A stretch of DNA of 64,000 nucleotides from Azospirillum sp. TSH100 (GCF_004923295.1 NZ_CP039634.1:248001-312000), one strand, 5' to 3'. Numbered from the stretch's first letter, positions 48,698 to 58,962 are shown. The notes: generated by a model not told the origin, from the sequence alone. Numbers and translations: made by a program.

Positions 48698-49642
48698 TCA
48701 GCCCGCCGACGACACCATGAAGGCGATGGAGATCGACACCGGCGACAGCAGAGTGGAGATCAGCAGCGACATCGACACCACCTCGCGCCCGGCATTGTAG
48801 CGCTCCGCGAAGACATAGGCGTTGATGCCGATCGGCAGGGCCGCGGCGGTCACCGCCGGGGCGACCCACAGCGGCGGCAGGTCGAAGACCTGGGTGGCCA
48901 GCAGCCAGGTCAACAACGGATGCAGGCCGGTCTTCAGCAAGGCCACGACAGTGGCGGGCAGCACCGCGCCCGAAGCCGGGCTGAGCGCCAGCGACGCCCC
49001 CAGCGTGAAACAGGCGCAGGGAAGCACGGTCTGCGCCAACATGGTGAAGCTCTTCATCACCATCGGCGGAATCGCCAGATGGATGAGGTTGGCGGCCAGC
49101 CCAAGGATCACCGACACCACCAGCGGGCTGCTCAGCGTCGCCTTCGCCGCATCCAGCGTCGCCTTCACCGGCCGCCCGGCCCTTCCGTTGCGTGCCGACC
49201 GCTGGGTTTCCGCCAGCATGGTGGCCGAGGTGAACAGCAGCGGCGACTGGAAGACGATCAGCAGCATCACCGGCACCGCCACCGTCGGTCCATAGGCCTC
49301 CATGATGATGGGCGACCCCAGCAGCGCGATGTTGGAGAAGGAACTGGCGAGGCCGATGGGCGCGATCTGCTCCCGCCGGCCCGCCAGCCGCATCCACAGC
49401 CCGCCCACCAGGAACACCGCGACCGCCGCGACATAGAAGGAGCCCAGCACCGCCCATTCCAGCGGGTCCGGAATATCGGCCCGCGCCATGTTGGAGAACA
49501 AAAGCGCCGGCAGCGCGTAGATACCGAGGAAACGGGAAAGCCCCTGGACCATCGCTGTGCTGAAGCCACGGTAGCGCGCCGCCCAGAAGCCAAGGGCGAT
49601 CAGGCCGAACATCGGCAGGACGATCTGGAAAATCAGCGACAT
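48698..49642 (-). CDS. AEC-family (auxin efflux carrier) permease
   Basis: 314 residues with ten membrane helices in the 5+5 inverted layout. LPMFGLIALGFWAARY at the start and SSFSNIALLGSPIIMEAYG and GINAYVFAERYNAGREVVS are typical of AEC permeases, which export or exchange organic acids such as malate. It begins 71 bases after the end of the RraA-fold gene on the same strand and may be co-transcribed, suggesting a shared organic-acid pathway. Confidence 0.92.
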   Translation of the reverse strand: MSLIFQIVLPMFGLIALGFWAARYRGFSTAMVQGLSRFLGIYALPALLFSNMARADIPDPLEWAVLGSFYVAAVAVFLVGGLWMRLAGRREQIAPIGLASSFSNIALLGSPIIMEAYGPTVAVPVMLLIVFQSPLLFTSATMLAETQRSARNGRAGRPVKATLDAAKATLSSPLVVSVILGLAANLIHLAIPPMVMKSFTMLAQTVLPCACFTLGASLALSPASGAVLPATVVALLKTGLHPLLTWLLATQVFDLPPLWVAPAVTAAALPIGINAYVFAERYNAGREVVSMSLLISTLLSPVSISIAFMVSSAG

Positions 49643-49713
49643 GGACGCGGCACCATAGGGGGCGGGGTCGGCGACAACCGCCGATGCGGGGGCTTTCCTT
49701 TACACGGTTCCGC

Positions 49714-50382
49714 TCAATCGGCGGGAACGATCTCCAGCGGCGGAACGCCCAGCACGTCCACCAGGGTGGCGCCGGCCTCGATCTGCTCGGTCCATTTGCG
49801 CTCGCGCTCCAGCAGGGCGAGGCTTTGGACAAGGGCGGCCTCGGCGAAGGCCAGCGGCACCACGACCACACCGTCCTCGTCGCCCAGGATCAGGTCGCCG
49901 GGATTGACCGGCACGCCGCCGATGGCCGCGGTGACGTCCATCTTGCCGCCGAAATTCTTGTGCGGGCCGCGGGCGACAGCGCCCTTGGCGAAGACCGGCA
50001 GGCCAAGCCCGCGGATTTCGTGCAGGTCACGGACCGACCCGTCGACCACCAGACCGCCAAGCGCGCGCCGCTTGCAGCAGCGCACGACCCATTCGCCGGC
50101 CAGCGCCACGTCGTCCAGGCCGCCACCGGCCACCACCACGACGTCGCCCGGCTCCGCCAGGCTGACGGCATGGTGAACCATGCTGTTGTCGCCGGGCATG
50201 GTGACCACGGTGCGCGCCTGGCCGCAGATCCGCATGCCGGGGACCATCGGCTTGATCCGAGAATCCATGCTCTGGCAGCGGTTCATCGCGTCGGAAGCGA
50301 CGCTGCTGGGAACCGACGACCATTTGGCAAGGGCGTCGGTCGACAGGCGGGGATAATCGACGAGGTAGCGTTGCATAGCCAT
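49714..50382 (-). CDS. RraA-fold aldolase/decarboxylase-like protein
   Basis: 222 residues from ATG 50382, with AAAGGAAA upstream. The signature GDVVVVAGGGLDDVALAGEW and LGGLVVDGSVRDLHEIRGLG matches the HMG/CHA aldolase and RraA family, where the G-x-x-x-D-G-x-x-R-D segment binds Mg2+ and pyruvate or oxaloacetate. Likely a 4-hydroxy-4-methyl-2-oxoglutarate aldolase or oxaloacetate decarboxylase rather than an RNase E inhibitor. Coupling with the AEC carrier fits organic-acid use. Confidence 0.88.
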   Translation of the reverse strand: MAMQRYLVDYPRLSTDALAKWSSVPSSVASDAMNRCQSMDSRIKPMVPGMRICGQARTVVTMPGDNSMVHHAVSLAEPGDVVVVAGGGLDDVALAGEWVVRCCKRRALGGLVVDGSVRDLHEIRGLGLPVFAKGAVARGPHKNFGGKMDVTAAIGGVPVNPGDLILGDEDGVVVVPLAFAEAALVQSLALLERERKWTEQIEAGATLVDVLGVPPLEIVPAD

Positions 50383-51183
50383 GGCGGTTTCCTTTCTTCG
50401 TATCTGGTTCTGGTAACGGAGTCGCGATGTCCGGTTCGAAGTGCGGCGGCGGAATGCCCTTCCGTGACGGACCGTTTCCCGCTTCCGGCAAGGCTGGGCG
50501 AAGGTGGGGCGGAGGCAGGACCAAGCGACGCTTTCTGCCATCCCGATCCTCGGCCCGCGCCTTACCAGGCACCATTGCAAGGAAAGGCGCCGGACCAGCG
50601 AAGATCGATGGCCGGGACGTCCCCACGCGGGAATGTTTCAGAATTTTAGCGCGCTTTTCCGCAGATCATCAACGTTCGGCACAACCCCCGGAGCTTTAAG
50701 CGCCATTTATTTAGATTTTGAAGTGTAACCGCCCCGGCGATCAGGCGCAAGGAGGTTGACAATCTGTAAATATGTCATGGGAAATTCCGCATCGCTTTCC
50801 GGGCTGTTGTAAGGCGCAACGCATCCAAAGCGCGAAATTTCAGTGAAACAACAACGTCGGACGATGGTGGATACAACTGCGGACCCGCGGAACGGTCACT
50901 CCTCGACGTCGGAAAGACACTGGCACGTTTCTGCCGAAAGGATTGACTACACTTGCATGACGGTTGGAATTGGCTTTGCAGCAATTGAAAGCTGGGCAGG
51001 CCGCCAGACGGCAGATCCGGCGGGCCGGTCATCCTGCATCGAACCGCTGCAGCGGGCGGAACGGAAGCCCCACGGGCGGTGGGAGCCCAGGCGGCAGAAG
51101 CGAGGCGCCAAAAAGCGAAAGGCCGGCACCCGAAGGTCCGGCCTTTTGAGATCGCATACTCCAGCATAAAGGCTGGATGAAAA
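50383..51183. other. Intergenic region without recognisable gene
   Basis: About 800 bases. The left part should contain the promoter of the RraA-fold gene. A plus-strand frame (50843-51169, basic, no family) is not convincing. Near 50640-50860 the sequence is AT-richer with a TTGACA at about 50756 but no matching -10. A tRNA terminator hairpin lies at 51118-51146. Confidence 0.4.
51118..51146 (-). terminator. Terminator hairpin after tRNA-Gly
   Basis: AAAGGCCGG (51118-51126) and CCGGCCTTT (51138-51146) form a perfect 9-base stem about 38 bases past the tRNA 3' end. On the minus strand the stem is followed by CGCTTTT. Confidence 0.7.
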
Positions 51184-51258
51184 TGGAGCGGGCGAAGGGA
51201 TTCGAACCCTCGACCCCAACCTTGGCAAGGTTGTGCTCTACCCCTGAGCTACGCCCGC
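51184..51258 (-). tRNA. tRNA-Gly (GCC anticodon)
   Basis: The reverse strand folds into a full cloverleaf: acceptor GCGGGCG with CGCCCGC, D stem GCTC/GAGC, anticodon stem CAACC/GGTTG around loop TTGCCAA (anticodon GCC), T-loop TTCGAAT, discriminator T and an encoded CCA at 51184-51186. It reads GGC and GGU glycine codons, the commonest in this GC-rich genome. Confidence 0.97.
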
Positions 51259-51403
51259 GCTCCGTACCGTCAATCGGCAGTTTGTTTCTGCCGTCCGGCG
51301 GTGTGCGGCGGACTATACTCATCGGCCGACGCAATGCAAGCGCCTTGTTTCAGTTTTTTTCACCGGCTGGACGATTTTCCAAGCACCCAGTACAAGGGCT
51401 GTC

Positions 51404-51964
51404 ATGGACACCGCATCGACCTCCCTTCCGGACGCCTCCCTTCCAGATGGGGACGCGCCGCTGCCAACCTCGCCGGAGCAACTGCTGGCGCGGCTCGACG
51501 CGCTGGGCATCCGGGCGACCACGCACAGCCACCCGCCGCTGCATACGGTGGAGGAGAGCAAGGCCCTGCGCGGCGCCCTGCCCGGCGGCCATTGCAAGAA
51601 CCTGTTCCTGAAGGACAAAAAGGAGCAGCACTGGCTGGTGGTGGCCCTTGAGGATGCCAAGGTCGACCTGAACAGGCTGGACAAGGTCATCGGATCGGCG
51701 CGGCTGTCCTTCGCCTCGGCTGAGCGGCTGTGGCGCTTCCTCGGCATCCGGCCGGGATCGGTGACACCCTTCGCCCTGGTGAACGACACGGAACACAAGG
51801 TGCGCGTGGTCCTGCAGCAGGCGATGATGGAGCATGACCTGCTGAACTATCATCCGCTGCTGAACGACCGCACCACCGCGATCCCGCGGGACGACCTGCT
51901 GCGCTTCATCCGCGCCTGCGGGCACGAGCCGGCTATCGTCGAGTTCGGCCGTCCGCAGGAGTGA
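51404..51964 (+). CDS. prdX: Prolyl-tRNA deacylase, YbaK/ProX family
   Basis: 186 residues. The YbaK/ProX domain starts after a ~20-residue Ser/Pro-rich tail: THSHPPLHTVEESKALRGAL, then CKNLFLKDKKEQHWLVV with the catalytic lysine, and FALVNDTEHKVRVVL. Such proteins hydrolyse Ala-tRNA-Pro or other mischarged tRNA in trans. It lies next to tRNA-Gly but on the other strand. Confidence 0.92.
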   Translation: MDTASTSLPDASLPDGDAPLPTSPEQLLARLDALGIRATTHSHPPLHTVEESKALRGALPGGHCKNLFLKDKKEQHWLVVALEDAKVDLNRLDKVIGSARLSFASAERLWRFLGIRPGSVTPFALVNDTEHKVRVVLQQAMMEHDLLNYHPLLNDRTTAIPRDDLLRFIRACGHEPAIVEFGRPQE

Positions 51965-52072
51965 CGGGCGCCACGCGGTTTCGACGCAATGCTTGCTTGA
52001 GCCGCCCCGCGCGCTCACATATGTCGGCAACGACGACGGTTCGGACCCGGAGAGGGCCGGATCGGCAACTTC

Positions 52073-53074
52073 ATGGCCCACCGGGATGTCCTAATGGGCC
52101 AGGCATCACCAACGGGACCGAAACACGCCATGTTCTCCATGCCCCCTGCCAACGGGTCAAAGCCCGCCGCTCCCGCCGCCGGTGCCGCTGACGTCGTCAA
52201 GGACAGCAGCGACCGCGCCTTCATGGCCGACGTGATCGAGGCCTCACGCGACGTTCCGGTGATCGTCGATTTCTGGGCACCCTGGTGCGGCCCCTGCAAA
52301 CAGCTGGGCCCGATCATCGAGAAGGTGGTGCGCGCCGCCAAAGGCGCGGTGCGCCTGGTGAAGATCGACACCGACGCCAACCCGATGATCGCCTCGCAGC
52401 TGCGCGTGCAGTCGATCCCGGCGGTCTACGCCTTCTTCCAGGGCCGTCCGGTCGACGGCTTCATGGGCGCCCTGCCCGAATCGCAGGTGAAGGCCTTCGT
52501 CGACAAGCTGGTGGCGCTGGCCAAGCAGGCTGGTGTCGGCGGCGATGACATGCTGGACGAGGCCTTCGCCCAGGCCAAGGAGTTGATGGAGGGCGGCGAC
52601 CTTCAGGGCGCGCTGGACCTCTACAGCCAGATCCTGCAGGCCGAGCCGGAGAACGCCCAGGCCTATGCCGGCATCGTCCGCTGCCTGATCGCCGCCGGCG
52701 ACCTGGAAAACGCCAAGCAGATGCTGGCCCAGGCCCCGGAAGCCATCGCCAAGGACAAGGAGCTGGCCAATGTCCGCGCCTCGCTGGAGGTGGCGGAGCA
52801 GGCCTCCAACGCCGGCCCGATCCCGGAGCTGATGGAGAAGGTCGCCCACGACCCGAACGACCATGCCGCTCGCTTCGATCTCGCCATGGCACTGTTCGCC
52901 GCCGGCAAGCGCGAAGCGGCGGTGGACGAGCTGCTGGAGATTTTCAAGCGCGACCGGACCTGGAACGACGATGGCGCCCGCAAGCAGCTCGTCAAGTTCT
53001 TCGAGGCGTTCGGACAGACCGACCCGCTGACGGTGAAGACCCGCCGGCGCCTGTCGACCATGATGTTCAGCTGA
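52073..53074 (+). CDS. cnoX: Thioredoxin-like co-chaperone CnoX (YbbN)
   Basis: 333 residues, with a thioredoxin domain (about 40-148) with WCGPC at 71-75 and TPR-like repeats in the C-terminal half (KELMEGGDLQGALDLYSQIL). CnoX holds oxidised or unfolded proteins and passes them to GroEL or DnaK. The E. coli protein has lost the redox CxxC, while here both cysteines remain, as in Caulobacter-type CnoX. Starts at 52094 or 52130 are also possible. Confidence 0.92.
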   Translation: MAHRDVLMGQASPTGPKHAMFSMPPANGSKPAAPAAGAADVVKDSSDRAFMADVIEASRDVPVIVDFWAPWCGPCKQLGPIIEKVVRAAKGAVRLVKIDTDANPMIASQLRVQSIPAVYAFFQGRPVDGFMGALPESQVKAFVDKLVALAKQAGVGGDDMLDEAFAQAKELMEGGDLQGALDLYSQILQAEPENAQAYAGIVRCLIAAGDLENAKQMLAQAPEAIAKDKELANVRASLEVAEQASNAGPIPELMEKVAHDPNDHAARFDLAMALFAAGKREAAVDELLEIFKRDRTWNDDGARKQLVKFFEAFGQTDPLTVKTRRRLSTMMFS

Positions 53075-53132
53075 CGTTTTTTCCGGACGCAGGACGGCTG
53101 TTCCACCGGCGATGGGGTTCTATCTGATTGGC

Positions 53133-53813
53133 ATGACCACGAACCCAACCAGAAACCCCTTCGACCCTGAGTTCAGCCAGTTGCCGGCGATGCTGCCGAT
53201 CTTCCCGCTGGCCGGCGTTCTGCTGCTGCCACGGGCAAGATTGCCGCTGAACATCTTCGAGCCGCGCTATCTCGCCATGGTCGAGGATGCGCTGGGCAGC
53301 GGCCGTATGATCGGCATGATCCAGCCGCTCGACCCCGCCGGGCGGGAGCGGGAACCGGCGGTCTACGGCTGCGGCTGCGCCGGCCGCATCACCAGCTTCG
53401 CCGAGACCGAAGACGGCCGCTTCCTGATCACCCTGACCGGCGTCGCCCGCTTCGAGATCGGGCGGGAGGTGGAGGGAACCCGCGGCTACCGGCGGGTGGT
53501 TCCCGACTGGCGGCCCTTCCACGCCGATCTGGAACACGAGCCCTGCGGCGACATCGACCGCAACCGCCTGCTTGGCGCGCTTAAGAGCTATTTCCGGGTC
53601 CAGGGTCTGTCGGTCGACTGGAAATCCATCGAATCGACGCTGGACGAGCGGCTGGTCAACTCGCTGGCGATGATCTGCCCCTTCACTCCCGGCGAGAAAC
53701 AGGCACTGCTGGAGGCCCCGACGCTGGCAGAACGCGGGAAGCTCTTGATCGGGCTGGTGGAGATGGCCATTCTCGACAGCCATGACGGGGACGGTCCGCC
53801 GCCCAGGCACTGA
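53133..53813 (+). CDS. LON substrate-binding domain protein
   Basis: 226 residues from ATG 53133. Only the N-terminal LON domain is present: [29 protein letters not shown] and later [13 protein letters not shown]. There is no AAA or protease domain. Such stand-alone proteins may bind substrates or regulators; the true function is unknown. The next gene follows within 50 bases on the same strand, so it is part of a run with cnoX, a Trm112-like and a DUF971 protein. Confidence 0.9.
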   Translation: MTTNPTRNPFDPEFSQLPAMLPIFPLAGVLLLPRARLPLNIFEPRYLAMVEDALGSGRMIGMIQPLDPAGREREPAVYGCGCAGRITSFAETEDGRFLITLTGVARFEIGREVEGTRGYRRVVPDWRPFHADLEHEPCGDIDRNRLLGALKSYFRVQGLSVDWKSIESTLDERLVNSLAMICPFTPGEKQALLEAPTLAERGKLLIGLVEMAILDSHDGDGPPPRH

Positions 53814-53859
53814 CATTCTTCCAGTCACCGCCCTTCTTCCAATCACCACGAGACATGAG

Positions 53860-54090
53860 ATGGCGACGCCCGAGGACAAGAGCAGCGAAGCGAAAACCAA
53901 CGCCCGCGTCGATCCGAAGCTGCTGGAGATCCTGGTCTGCCCGCTGACCAAGGGTCCGCTGCGCTATGACGCCGAGCGCGGGGAGCTGGTCAGCGAGCGC
54001 GCCGGCCTCGCCTATCCGATTCGCGACGGCATCCCGATCATGCTGATCGACGAGGCCCGCAGCATCGACAAGGCGGGGTCGCCGCGATGA
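53860..54090 (+). CDS. Trm112-family small zinc-ribbon-like protein
   Basis: 76 residues. The core [20 protein letters not shown] and [17 protein letters not shown] is the UPF0434/Trm112-like signature. It keeps one cysteine of the zinc knuckle (VCPLT), and the second pair is absent, as in many bacterial members. Function is unclear; related proteins support methyltransferases. Its stop overlaps the DUF971 start by four bases. Confidence 0.92.
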   Translation: MATPEDKSSEAKTNARVDPKLLEILVCPLTKGPLRYDAERGELVSERAGLAYPIRDGIPIMLIDEARSIDKAGSPR

Positions 54091-54470
54091 GCGACAACGG
54101 GTTCGGCACCGTCCACTGGCCGACCGAGATCCGCCTGAAGAAGGAGGAGAAGCGGCTGGACGTCGATTTCGACGACGGCCGGACCTTCTCCTACCCGGCG
54201 GAGTTCCTGCGCGTCGTCAGCCCGTCCGCCGAGGTGCAGGGCCACAACCCCAGCCAGAAGCAGACGGTGGCCGGGCGCCGCCATGTCGGCATCATGCGGC
54301 TGGAGCCGGTCGGCAACTATGCCATCCGCATCGTCTTCGACGACCTGCATGACAGCGGCATCTTCAGCTGGAAATACCTCTATGAGATCGGCACCGAACA
54401 GGACGCCCTGTGGGCCGAATATCTCGAAGAGTTGCAGGCCAAGGGCCTGAGCCGCGACCCGCGACGGTAA
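54087..54470 (+). CDS. DUF971 / GBBH-like N-terminal domain protein
   Basis: 127 residues. [31 protein letters not shown] and [25 protein letters not shown] match the gamma-butyrobetaine hydroxylase N-terminal-like domain that often stands alone in proteobacteria and has been tied to iron-sulfur or Apbc-type functions. Start overlaps the Trm112-like gene (ATGA). The hairpin at 54476-54505 ends the run. Confidence 0.9.
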   Translation: MSDNGFGTVHWPTEIRLKKEEKRLDVDFDDGRTFSYPAEFLRVVSPSAEVQGHNPSQKQTVAGRRHVGIMRLEPVGNYAIRIVFDDLHDSGIFSWKYLYEIGTEQDALWAEYLEELQAKGLSRDPRR

Positions 54471-54475
54471 TGGCG

Positions 54476-54505
54476 TCCCTCTCCCAACCTGGGTTGCGAG
54501 AGGGA
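54476..54505. terminator. Bidirectional hairpin between DUF971 gene and ubiD
   Basis: TCCCTCTC/GAGAGGGA and CAACC/GGTTG stems with one C/C mismatch and a two-base loop, followed by TTT on the plus strand. It separates convergent genes. Its core resembles the dyad at 28809. Confidence 0.65.
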
Positions 54506-54512
54506 TTTCACC

Positions 54513-56024
54513 TTACTTCCAGATCGGCTTTCCACTGCCGGGCAGGCCGTACAGGTCCCACTTGCGGCTGACCGTCTCCACGACCTCGTCGGTCATGTGG
54601 AGCTTCTCGCCCCATTCGCGCTTGGTCTCCGGCGGCCATTTGTTTGTAGCGTCCAGACCGACCTTGCCGCCCAGGCCCGATTCCGGGCTGGCGAAGTCGA
54701 GATAGTCGATCGGCGTGCCTTCGATCACCGTGATGTCGCGCGCCGGGTCCATGCGGGTGGAGATCGCCCACATCACATCCTTCCAGTTCCGCGCGTCGAT
54801 GTCGTCGTCCACGACGATCACCCACTTCGTGTACATGAACTGGCGCAGGAAGGACCAGACGCCCATCATCACCCGCTTGGCGTGACCGGGATAGGCCTTC
54901 TTCATGCTGACCACCGCGATGCGGTAGGAACAGCCTTCCGGCGGCAGCCAGAAATCGACGATCTCCGGGAACTGCTGGATCAGCAGCGGGATGAACACCT
55001 CGTTCAGCGCCTCGCCCAGCACCGACGGCTCATCGGGCGGACGGCCGGTGAAGGTGGACAGATAGATCGGCTTGCGGCGCATCGTCATGGCGGTGACGGT
55101 GAAGACCGGGAAGGGCTCGACCGAGTTGTAATAGCCGGTGTGGTCGCCGTAGGGCCCCTCGTCGGCGTATTCGTCGAGGCTGACATGGCCTTCAAGGACG
55201 ATCTCCGCCTGGGCCGGCACCTTCAGCGGCACCGTCTTGCACTCCACCAGCTCCACCTTCTTGCCGCGCAGCAGGCCGGCGAACTGGTATTCAGACAGGG
55301 TGTCGGGCACCGGCGTCACCGCCGCCAGGATGGTGCCGGGATCGGCCCCCAGCACGACGGCGCAGGGCAGCGGCTCGCGCTTCCCACTCGCAGCCCAGCG
55401 ATGATGGTGCTGGGCACCGCCGCGGTGCTTCAGCCAGCGCATGATGGTCTTGTTCCTGCCCAACACCTGCATGCGGTAGATGCCGAGGTTGAAGTCGTCC
55501 TCGCGCTTGCCCGTCGGTCCCTTGGTCACCACCAGCGGCCAGGTGATCAGCGGCGCCGGCTCGCCCGGCCAGCAGCTCTGCACCGGCAGGCGGCCGAGGT
55601 CGATGTCGTCGCCGGTCAGCACGACCTCCTGGCAAGGGGCCGAGCCGACCGTCTTCGGCTTCATCGACAGCACGGTCTTGGCGAGCGGGATCAGTTCCAG
55701 CGCCTCGCGGAAGCCGCCCGGCGGCTCCGGCTGCTTGAGGAAGGCCAGGGTCTCGCCAACCGCGCGCAGCTGGTGCGGCTCGCGGTCCATGCCCCAGGCG
55801 ACCCGCTCCACCGTGCCGAACAGGTTGACCAGCACCGGCATCTCCGAGCGGGTGCCGTCGGCCTTGATGACGTTCTCGAACAGCACCGCCGGGCCATTCT
55901 CGGCGAGCAGGCGGGTCTGGATCTCTGTCATCTCCAGAACGGTGGACACCGGCTCCTTCACCACCACCAGCCGCCCCGCCTTCTCCAGCCGGTCGATGAA
56001 GTCACGCAACGAGGTGTAGGGCAT
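54513..56024 (-). CDS. ubiD: UbiD-family decarboxylase
   Basis: 503 residues, the normal length. It should decarboxylate 3-polyprenyl-4-hydroxybenzoate in ubiquinone synthesis with prenylated FMN made by UbiX. Seen are the N-terminal [20 protein letters not shown], the [18 protein letters not shown] region and the acidic cluster with [17 protein letters not shown], which contains catalytic glutamate/aspartate residues. ubiX is not nearby. An AT-richer gap upstream separates it from the toxin gene. Confidence 0.95.
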   Translation of the reverse strand: MPYTSLRDFIDRLEKAGRLVVVKEPVSTVLEMTEIQTRLLAENGPAVLFENVIKADGTRSEMPVLVNLFGTVERVAWGMDREPHQLRAVGETLAFLKQPEPPGGFREALELIPLAKTVLSMKPKTVGSAPCQEVVLTGDDIDLGRLPVQSCWPGEPAPLITWPLVVTKGPTGKREDDFNLGIYRMQVLGRNKTIMRWLKHRGGAQHHHRWAASGKREPLPCAVVLGADPGTILAAVTPVPDTLSEYQFAGLLRGKKVELVECKTVPLKVPAQAEIVLEGHVSLDEYADEGPYGDHTGYYNSVEPFPVFTVTAMTMRRKPIYLSTFTGRPPDEPSVLGEALNEVFIPLLIQQFPEIVDFWLPPEGCSYRIAVVSMKKAYPGHAKRVMMGVWSFLRQFMYTKWVIVVDDDIDARNWKDVMWAISTRMDPARDITVIEGTPIDYLDFASPESGLGGKVGLDATNKWPPETKREWGEKLHMTDEVVETVSRKWDLYGLPGSGKPIWK

Positions 56025-56132
56025 CGCAGGGTGTCCGATGTGGTGGTACGTCCGAAACGGACGATAACCTTCAACTCGGCGGCCGGTCCGTCAAGTGCGG
56101 CGGGGTGGAAATGCGGAGAATTGTCTCCCCGG

Positions 56133-56483
56133 TCATCGGCTCCCAAGCCGGTCAACAATCTGCCGCCGGTGATTGACGCCACCGAAGAACACGGCGACGA
56201 TCAACACTTCGGTAAGCACATCGTCGATACTGAAATAGAATGTGAACTTGTTGCTCGTCACCGTCCGGATGTCCGGTCGGATTTCCGGATGTTCCGTGCC
56301 GCGATCGGAATGGGTTGCACATGTCCGAAGGTAATCGGGCGCCTCGGGAACGCGGCGCGCCGCCCTTCTGGCCGCTCTTTCAGAGTCGTCCCCCAAATCC
56401 AGGTAAGCCTGAAACAGATAGCCTTCGATGCAGTCGAAGTCCCGAGTGACTATCGGCGCATATCGCACCTTATTGCGCTGCAC
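56133..56483 (-). CDS. parE: ParE/RelE-family toxin
   Basis: 116 residues from a GTG at 56483, which lies inside the end of the antitoxin gene (14-base overlap). The ParE layout is visible: VRYAPIVTRDFDCIEGYLF, the RGTEHPEIRPDIRTVTSN strand and FTFYFSIDDVLTEVLIVAVFFGG. ParE toxins inhibit gyrase; RelE relatives cut mRNA, and the two are hard to separate by sequence alone. The order antitoxin then toxin with overlap is classic for type II modules. Confidence 0.85.
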   Translation of the reverse strand: MQRNKVRYAPIVTRDFDCIEGYLFQAYLDLGDDSERAARRAARRVPEAPDYLRTCATHSDRGTEHPEIRPDIRTVTSNKFTFYFSIDDVLTEVLIVAVFFGGVNHRRQIVDRLGSR

Positions 56484-56742
56484 GTGCTTTCCTCTTGCGC
56501 TCCAGCATCGCGTGGATGTCCGCGATCCCCTCATCCACATCGATAAAGGGACCGGCAAGGCGCTGGTCGATCAGCAGCCGGAGAGCTTCAAGCTCCAAAT
56601 CACGGGCTTCCGTCTCGTGGCGTAGCACCTCAAGGCCCTGCTGGATGACGGCGCTGAGGCTTGGATAATGCCCTGCTTCGACGAGGCTGCGCGCGTAGGC
56701 TTCCTGCTCGTCGGTGAGGGAAATCGAAGTCTTCACGGTCAT
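56470..56742 (-). CDS. parD: ParD-like antitoxin
   Basis: 90 residues. The N-terminal half is a ribbon-helix-helix DNA-binding domain (VKTSISLTDEQEAYARSLV, SLSAVIQQGLEVLR); the Glu/Lys-rich tail (ALRLLIDQRLAGPF, ERKRKARAA) should wrap the toxin. It autoregulates the pair. It precedes the toxin and overlaps its GTG start. Confidence 0.88.
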   Translation of the reverse strand: MTVKTSISLTDEQEAYARSLVEAGHYPSLSAVIQQGLEVLRHETEARDLELEALRLLIDQRLAGPFIDVDEGIADIHAMLERKRKARAAQ

Positions 56743-56916
56743 GGGTCACCCCCAGCGCCAGACGGCACTACTGGGTCATACCAAGAGCAAGAACCAGACC
56801 CCGCCCGCCCCAAAACAAAACCCCTCCCCCACCCCCAGTGGACCAGAGGTCCGGCCGGGCGCGGGAAAGGGGCTCCGTCACCACTCAGGAACCAGGGTGC
56901 GAGACCCGGTCCAGGA

Positions 56917-57639
56917 TCAGTACATGTGCTGGCCGCCGTTGACCGACAGGGTCGAGCCGGTCATGAAGCCGTTGTCGTCATCGACAAGGTACAGCACGGC
57001 CTTGGCGATCTCCGACGCGCGGCCCAGGCGGCCGACCGGGATGCGGGCGACGATCTTCTCCAGCACGTTGGCCGGAACTGCGCGCACCATGTCGGTGTCG
57101 ATGTAGCCGGGGGCGATGGCGTTGACGGTGATGCCCTTGGCGGCGCTCTCCTGCGCCAGCGCCTTGGTGAAGCCGTGGATGCCGGACTTCGCCGCGGCGT
57201 AGTTGACCTGACCGTACTGGCCGGCCTGGCCGTTCACCGAGCCGATGTTGACGATGCGGCCGAAACCGCGCTCGCGCATGCCGTCGATGACGTTGCGGCA
57301 CATGTTGAAGCAGGAGGACAGGTTGGTGTGGATCACCTTCTCCCACTGGTCGTAGGTCATGCGGTGCATCACGCCGTCACGGGTGATGCCGGCATTGTTG
57401 ATGAGCACATCGACCGGGCCCAGGTCGGACTCGATCGCGGCGATACCCTTCTTGCAGGCGTCGAAATCCGCGACGTCGAACTTGTAGGTCGGGATGCCGG
57501 TGCGGGCGGTGAACTCCTCGGCCGCCTGATCGTTGCCGGCATAGTTGGCGGCGACCTTGTAGCCGGCATTCTTCAGGGCGACGGCAACCGCCTCGCCGAT
57601 GCCGCGGGTGCCACCAGTGACGACTGCAACACGAGCCAT
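56917..57639 (-). CDS. phaB: Acetoacetyl-CoA reductase
   Basis: 240 residues of the short-chain dehydrogenase family. TGGTRGIG binds NADPH; NNAGITRDGVMHRM, the catalytic serine region GSVNGQAGQYGQ and Y-x-x-x-K in NYAAAKSG follow, as in PhaB. It reduces acetoacetyl-CoA to R-3-hydroxybutyryl-CoA for polyhydroxybutyrate. phaA lies upstream on the same strand with a 147-base gap containing a hairpin, so they may be separately or partially co-transcribed. Confidence 0.95.
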   Translation of the reverse strand: MARVAVVTGGTRGIGEAVAVALKNAGYKVAANYAGNDQAAEEFTARTGIPTYKFDVADFDACKKGIAAIESDLGPVDVLINNAGITRDGVMHRMTYDQWEKVIHTNLSSCFNMCRNVIDGMRERGFGRIVNIGSVNGQAGQYGQVNYAAAKSGIHGFTKALAQESAAKGITVNAIAPGYIDTDMVRAVPANVLEKIVARIPVGRLGRASEIAKAVLYLVDDDNGFMTGSTLSVNGGQHMY

Positions 57640-57749
57640 AGTTCTTCTCCCCAGATTTAGTGATGGTTGGTTGGTTTCTTTGGATTTTTATTGTTGGGCA
57701 TGGGACTACCTCCGCAGATCCGGCGGAAGCCCCAAGCCTTGGACGAAGC

Positions 57750-57777
57750 GGGCCGCTTGAATGGTCGAAAGCGGCCC
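57750..57777 (-). terminator. Hairpin between phaA and phaB
   Basis: GGGCCGCTT (57750-57758) and AAGCGGCCC (57769-57777) form a perfect stem ten bases beyond the phaA stop. There is no T-run. It could lower read-through from phaA to phaB. Confidence 0.5.
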
Positions 57778-57786
57778 GTCCGGTCC

Positions 57787-58962
57787 TCAGTCGCGCTGGA
57801 CGCAGAGGGCGATGCCCATGCCGCCGCCGATGCACAGGGTGGCGAGCCCCTTCTTCGCGTCACGCTTCTGCATTTCGAACAGCAGCGTGGTCAGCACGCG
57901 GGCACCCGAGGCGCCGACCGGGTGGCCGAGCGCGATGGCGCCGCCGTTGACATTGACCTTGCTGGTGTCCCAGCCCAGATCCTTGTTCACCGACAGGGCC
58001 TGAGCGGCAAAGGCCTCGTTCGCCTCGATCAGGTCGAGGTCGTCGACGGTCCAGCCGGCCTTTTCCAGAGCCTTGCGCGAGGCCGGGATCGGGCCGGTGC
58101 CCATGATCGCCGGATCGACGCCGGCGGTCGCCCACGAGACGATACGGGCCAGCGGGGTAACGCCGCGCTTGGCCGCGTTCTCCGCCGTCATCAGCACCAG
58201 CGCAGCGGCGCCGTCATTGATGCCCGAGGCGTTGCCGGCGGTCACCGTGCCGTCCTTCGAGAAGGCCGGGCGCAGCTTGGCCAGCGATTCCACCGTGGTG
58301 CCGTGCTTCGGGTACTCGTCTTCCGACACGACGACGTCGCCCTTGCGGCCCTTGATGGTGACCGGGACGATCTCGTCCTTGAAGCGACCGGCCTTCTGGG
58401 CGGCCTCGGCCTTCTGCTGGCTGGCGGCGGCGAAGGCGTCCTGCTCCTCGCGGGTCAGCTGCCACTTCTGGGCGACGTTCTCCGCGGTGGTGCCCATGTG
58501 ATAGCCATGGAAGGCGTCGGTCAGGCCGTCGCGCAGCATGGTGTCGAGCAGCTCGGCGGAGCCCATCTTGGTGCCGTTGCGCAGGTGCATGACGTGCGGC
58601 GCCATGCTCATGCTCTCCTGGCCGCCGACGACCAGGATATCGGCGTCGCCGTTCTTGATCGCCTGATAGCCGAGCGCCACGGTGCGCAGCCCGGAACCGC
58701 AGAGCTGGTTGACGCCGATGGCGGTCGCCTCCACCGGGATGCCGGCATTGACGGCGGCCTGACGGGCCGGGTTCTGACCCTGGCCGGCGGTCAGGATCTG
58801 GCCAAAGATGACTTCGTTCACTTCCGCCGCGTCGGTCTTGGCGCGGGCCAGCGCTTCGCGGATCGCGATCTCGCCCAGAACATGGGCGGGAACGGCGCTG
58901 AGAGCACCGTTGAAGCTGCCGATGGGCGTACGGGCGGCACCGGCGATGACAACCTCGGTCAT
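57787..58962 (-). CDS. phaA: Acetyl-CoA acetyltransferase (beta-ketothiolase)
   Basis: 391 residues. It condenses two acetyl-CoA to acetoacetyl-CoA. The acyl cysteine C88 (NQLCGSG), the NEAFAAQ segment, [16 protein letters not shown] with catalytic histidine, and C in LCIGGGMG complete the thiolase signature. The start [15 protein letters not shown] follows GAGGAGCGTTCA-like sequence. First step of the PHB pathway encoded with phaB, phaC and phaR. Confidence 0.97.
   Translation of the reverse strand: MTEVVIAGAARTPIGSFNGALSAVPAHVLGEIAIREALARAKTDAAEVNEVIFGQILTAGQGQNPARQAAVNAGIPVEATAIGVNQLCGSGLRTVALGYQAIKNGDADILVVGGQESMSMAPHVMHLRNGTKMGSAELLDTMLRDGLTDAFHGYHMGTTAENVAQKWQLTREEQDAFAAASQQKAEAAQKAGRFKDEIVPVTIKGRKGDVVVSEDEYPKHGTTVESLAKLRPAFSKDGTVTAGNASGINDGAAALVLMTAENAAKRGVTPLARIVSWATAGVDPAIMGTGPIPASRKALEKAGWTVDDLDLIEANEAFAAQALSVNKDLGWDTSKVNVNGGAIALGHPVGASGARVLTTLLFEMQKRDAKKGLATLCIGGGMGIALCVQRD

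Noticed and set aside
50843..51169. 108-residue plus-strand frame in the spacer before tRNA-Gly
   Set aside because: Very basic, no ribosome site or family, and it runs through the tRNA terminator hairpin.
54597..56546. 649-residue plus-strand frame
   Set aside because: Antisense of ubiD and the toxin gene, both well supported.
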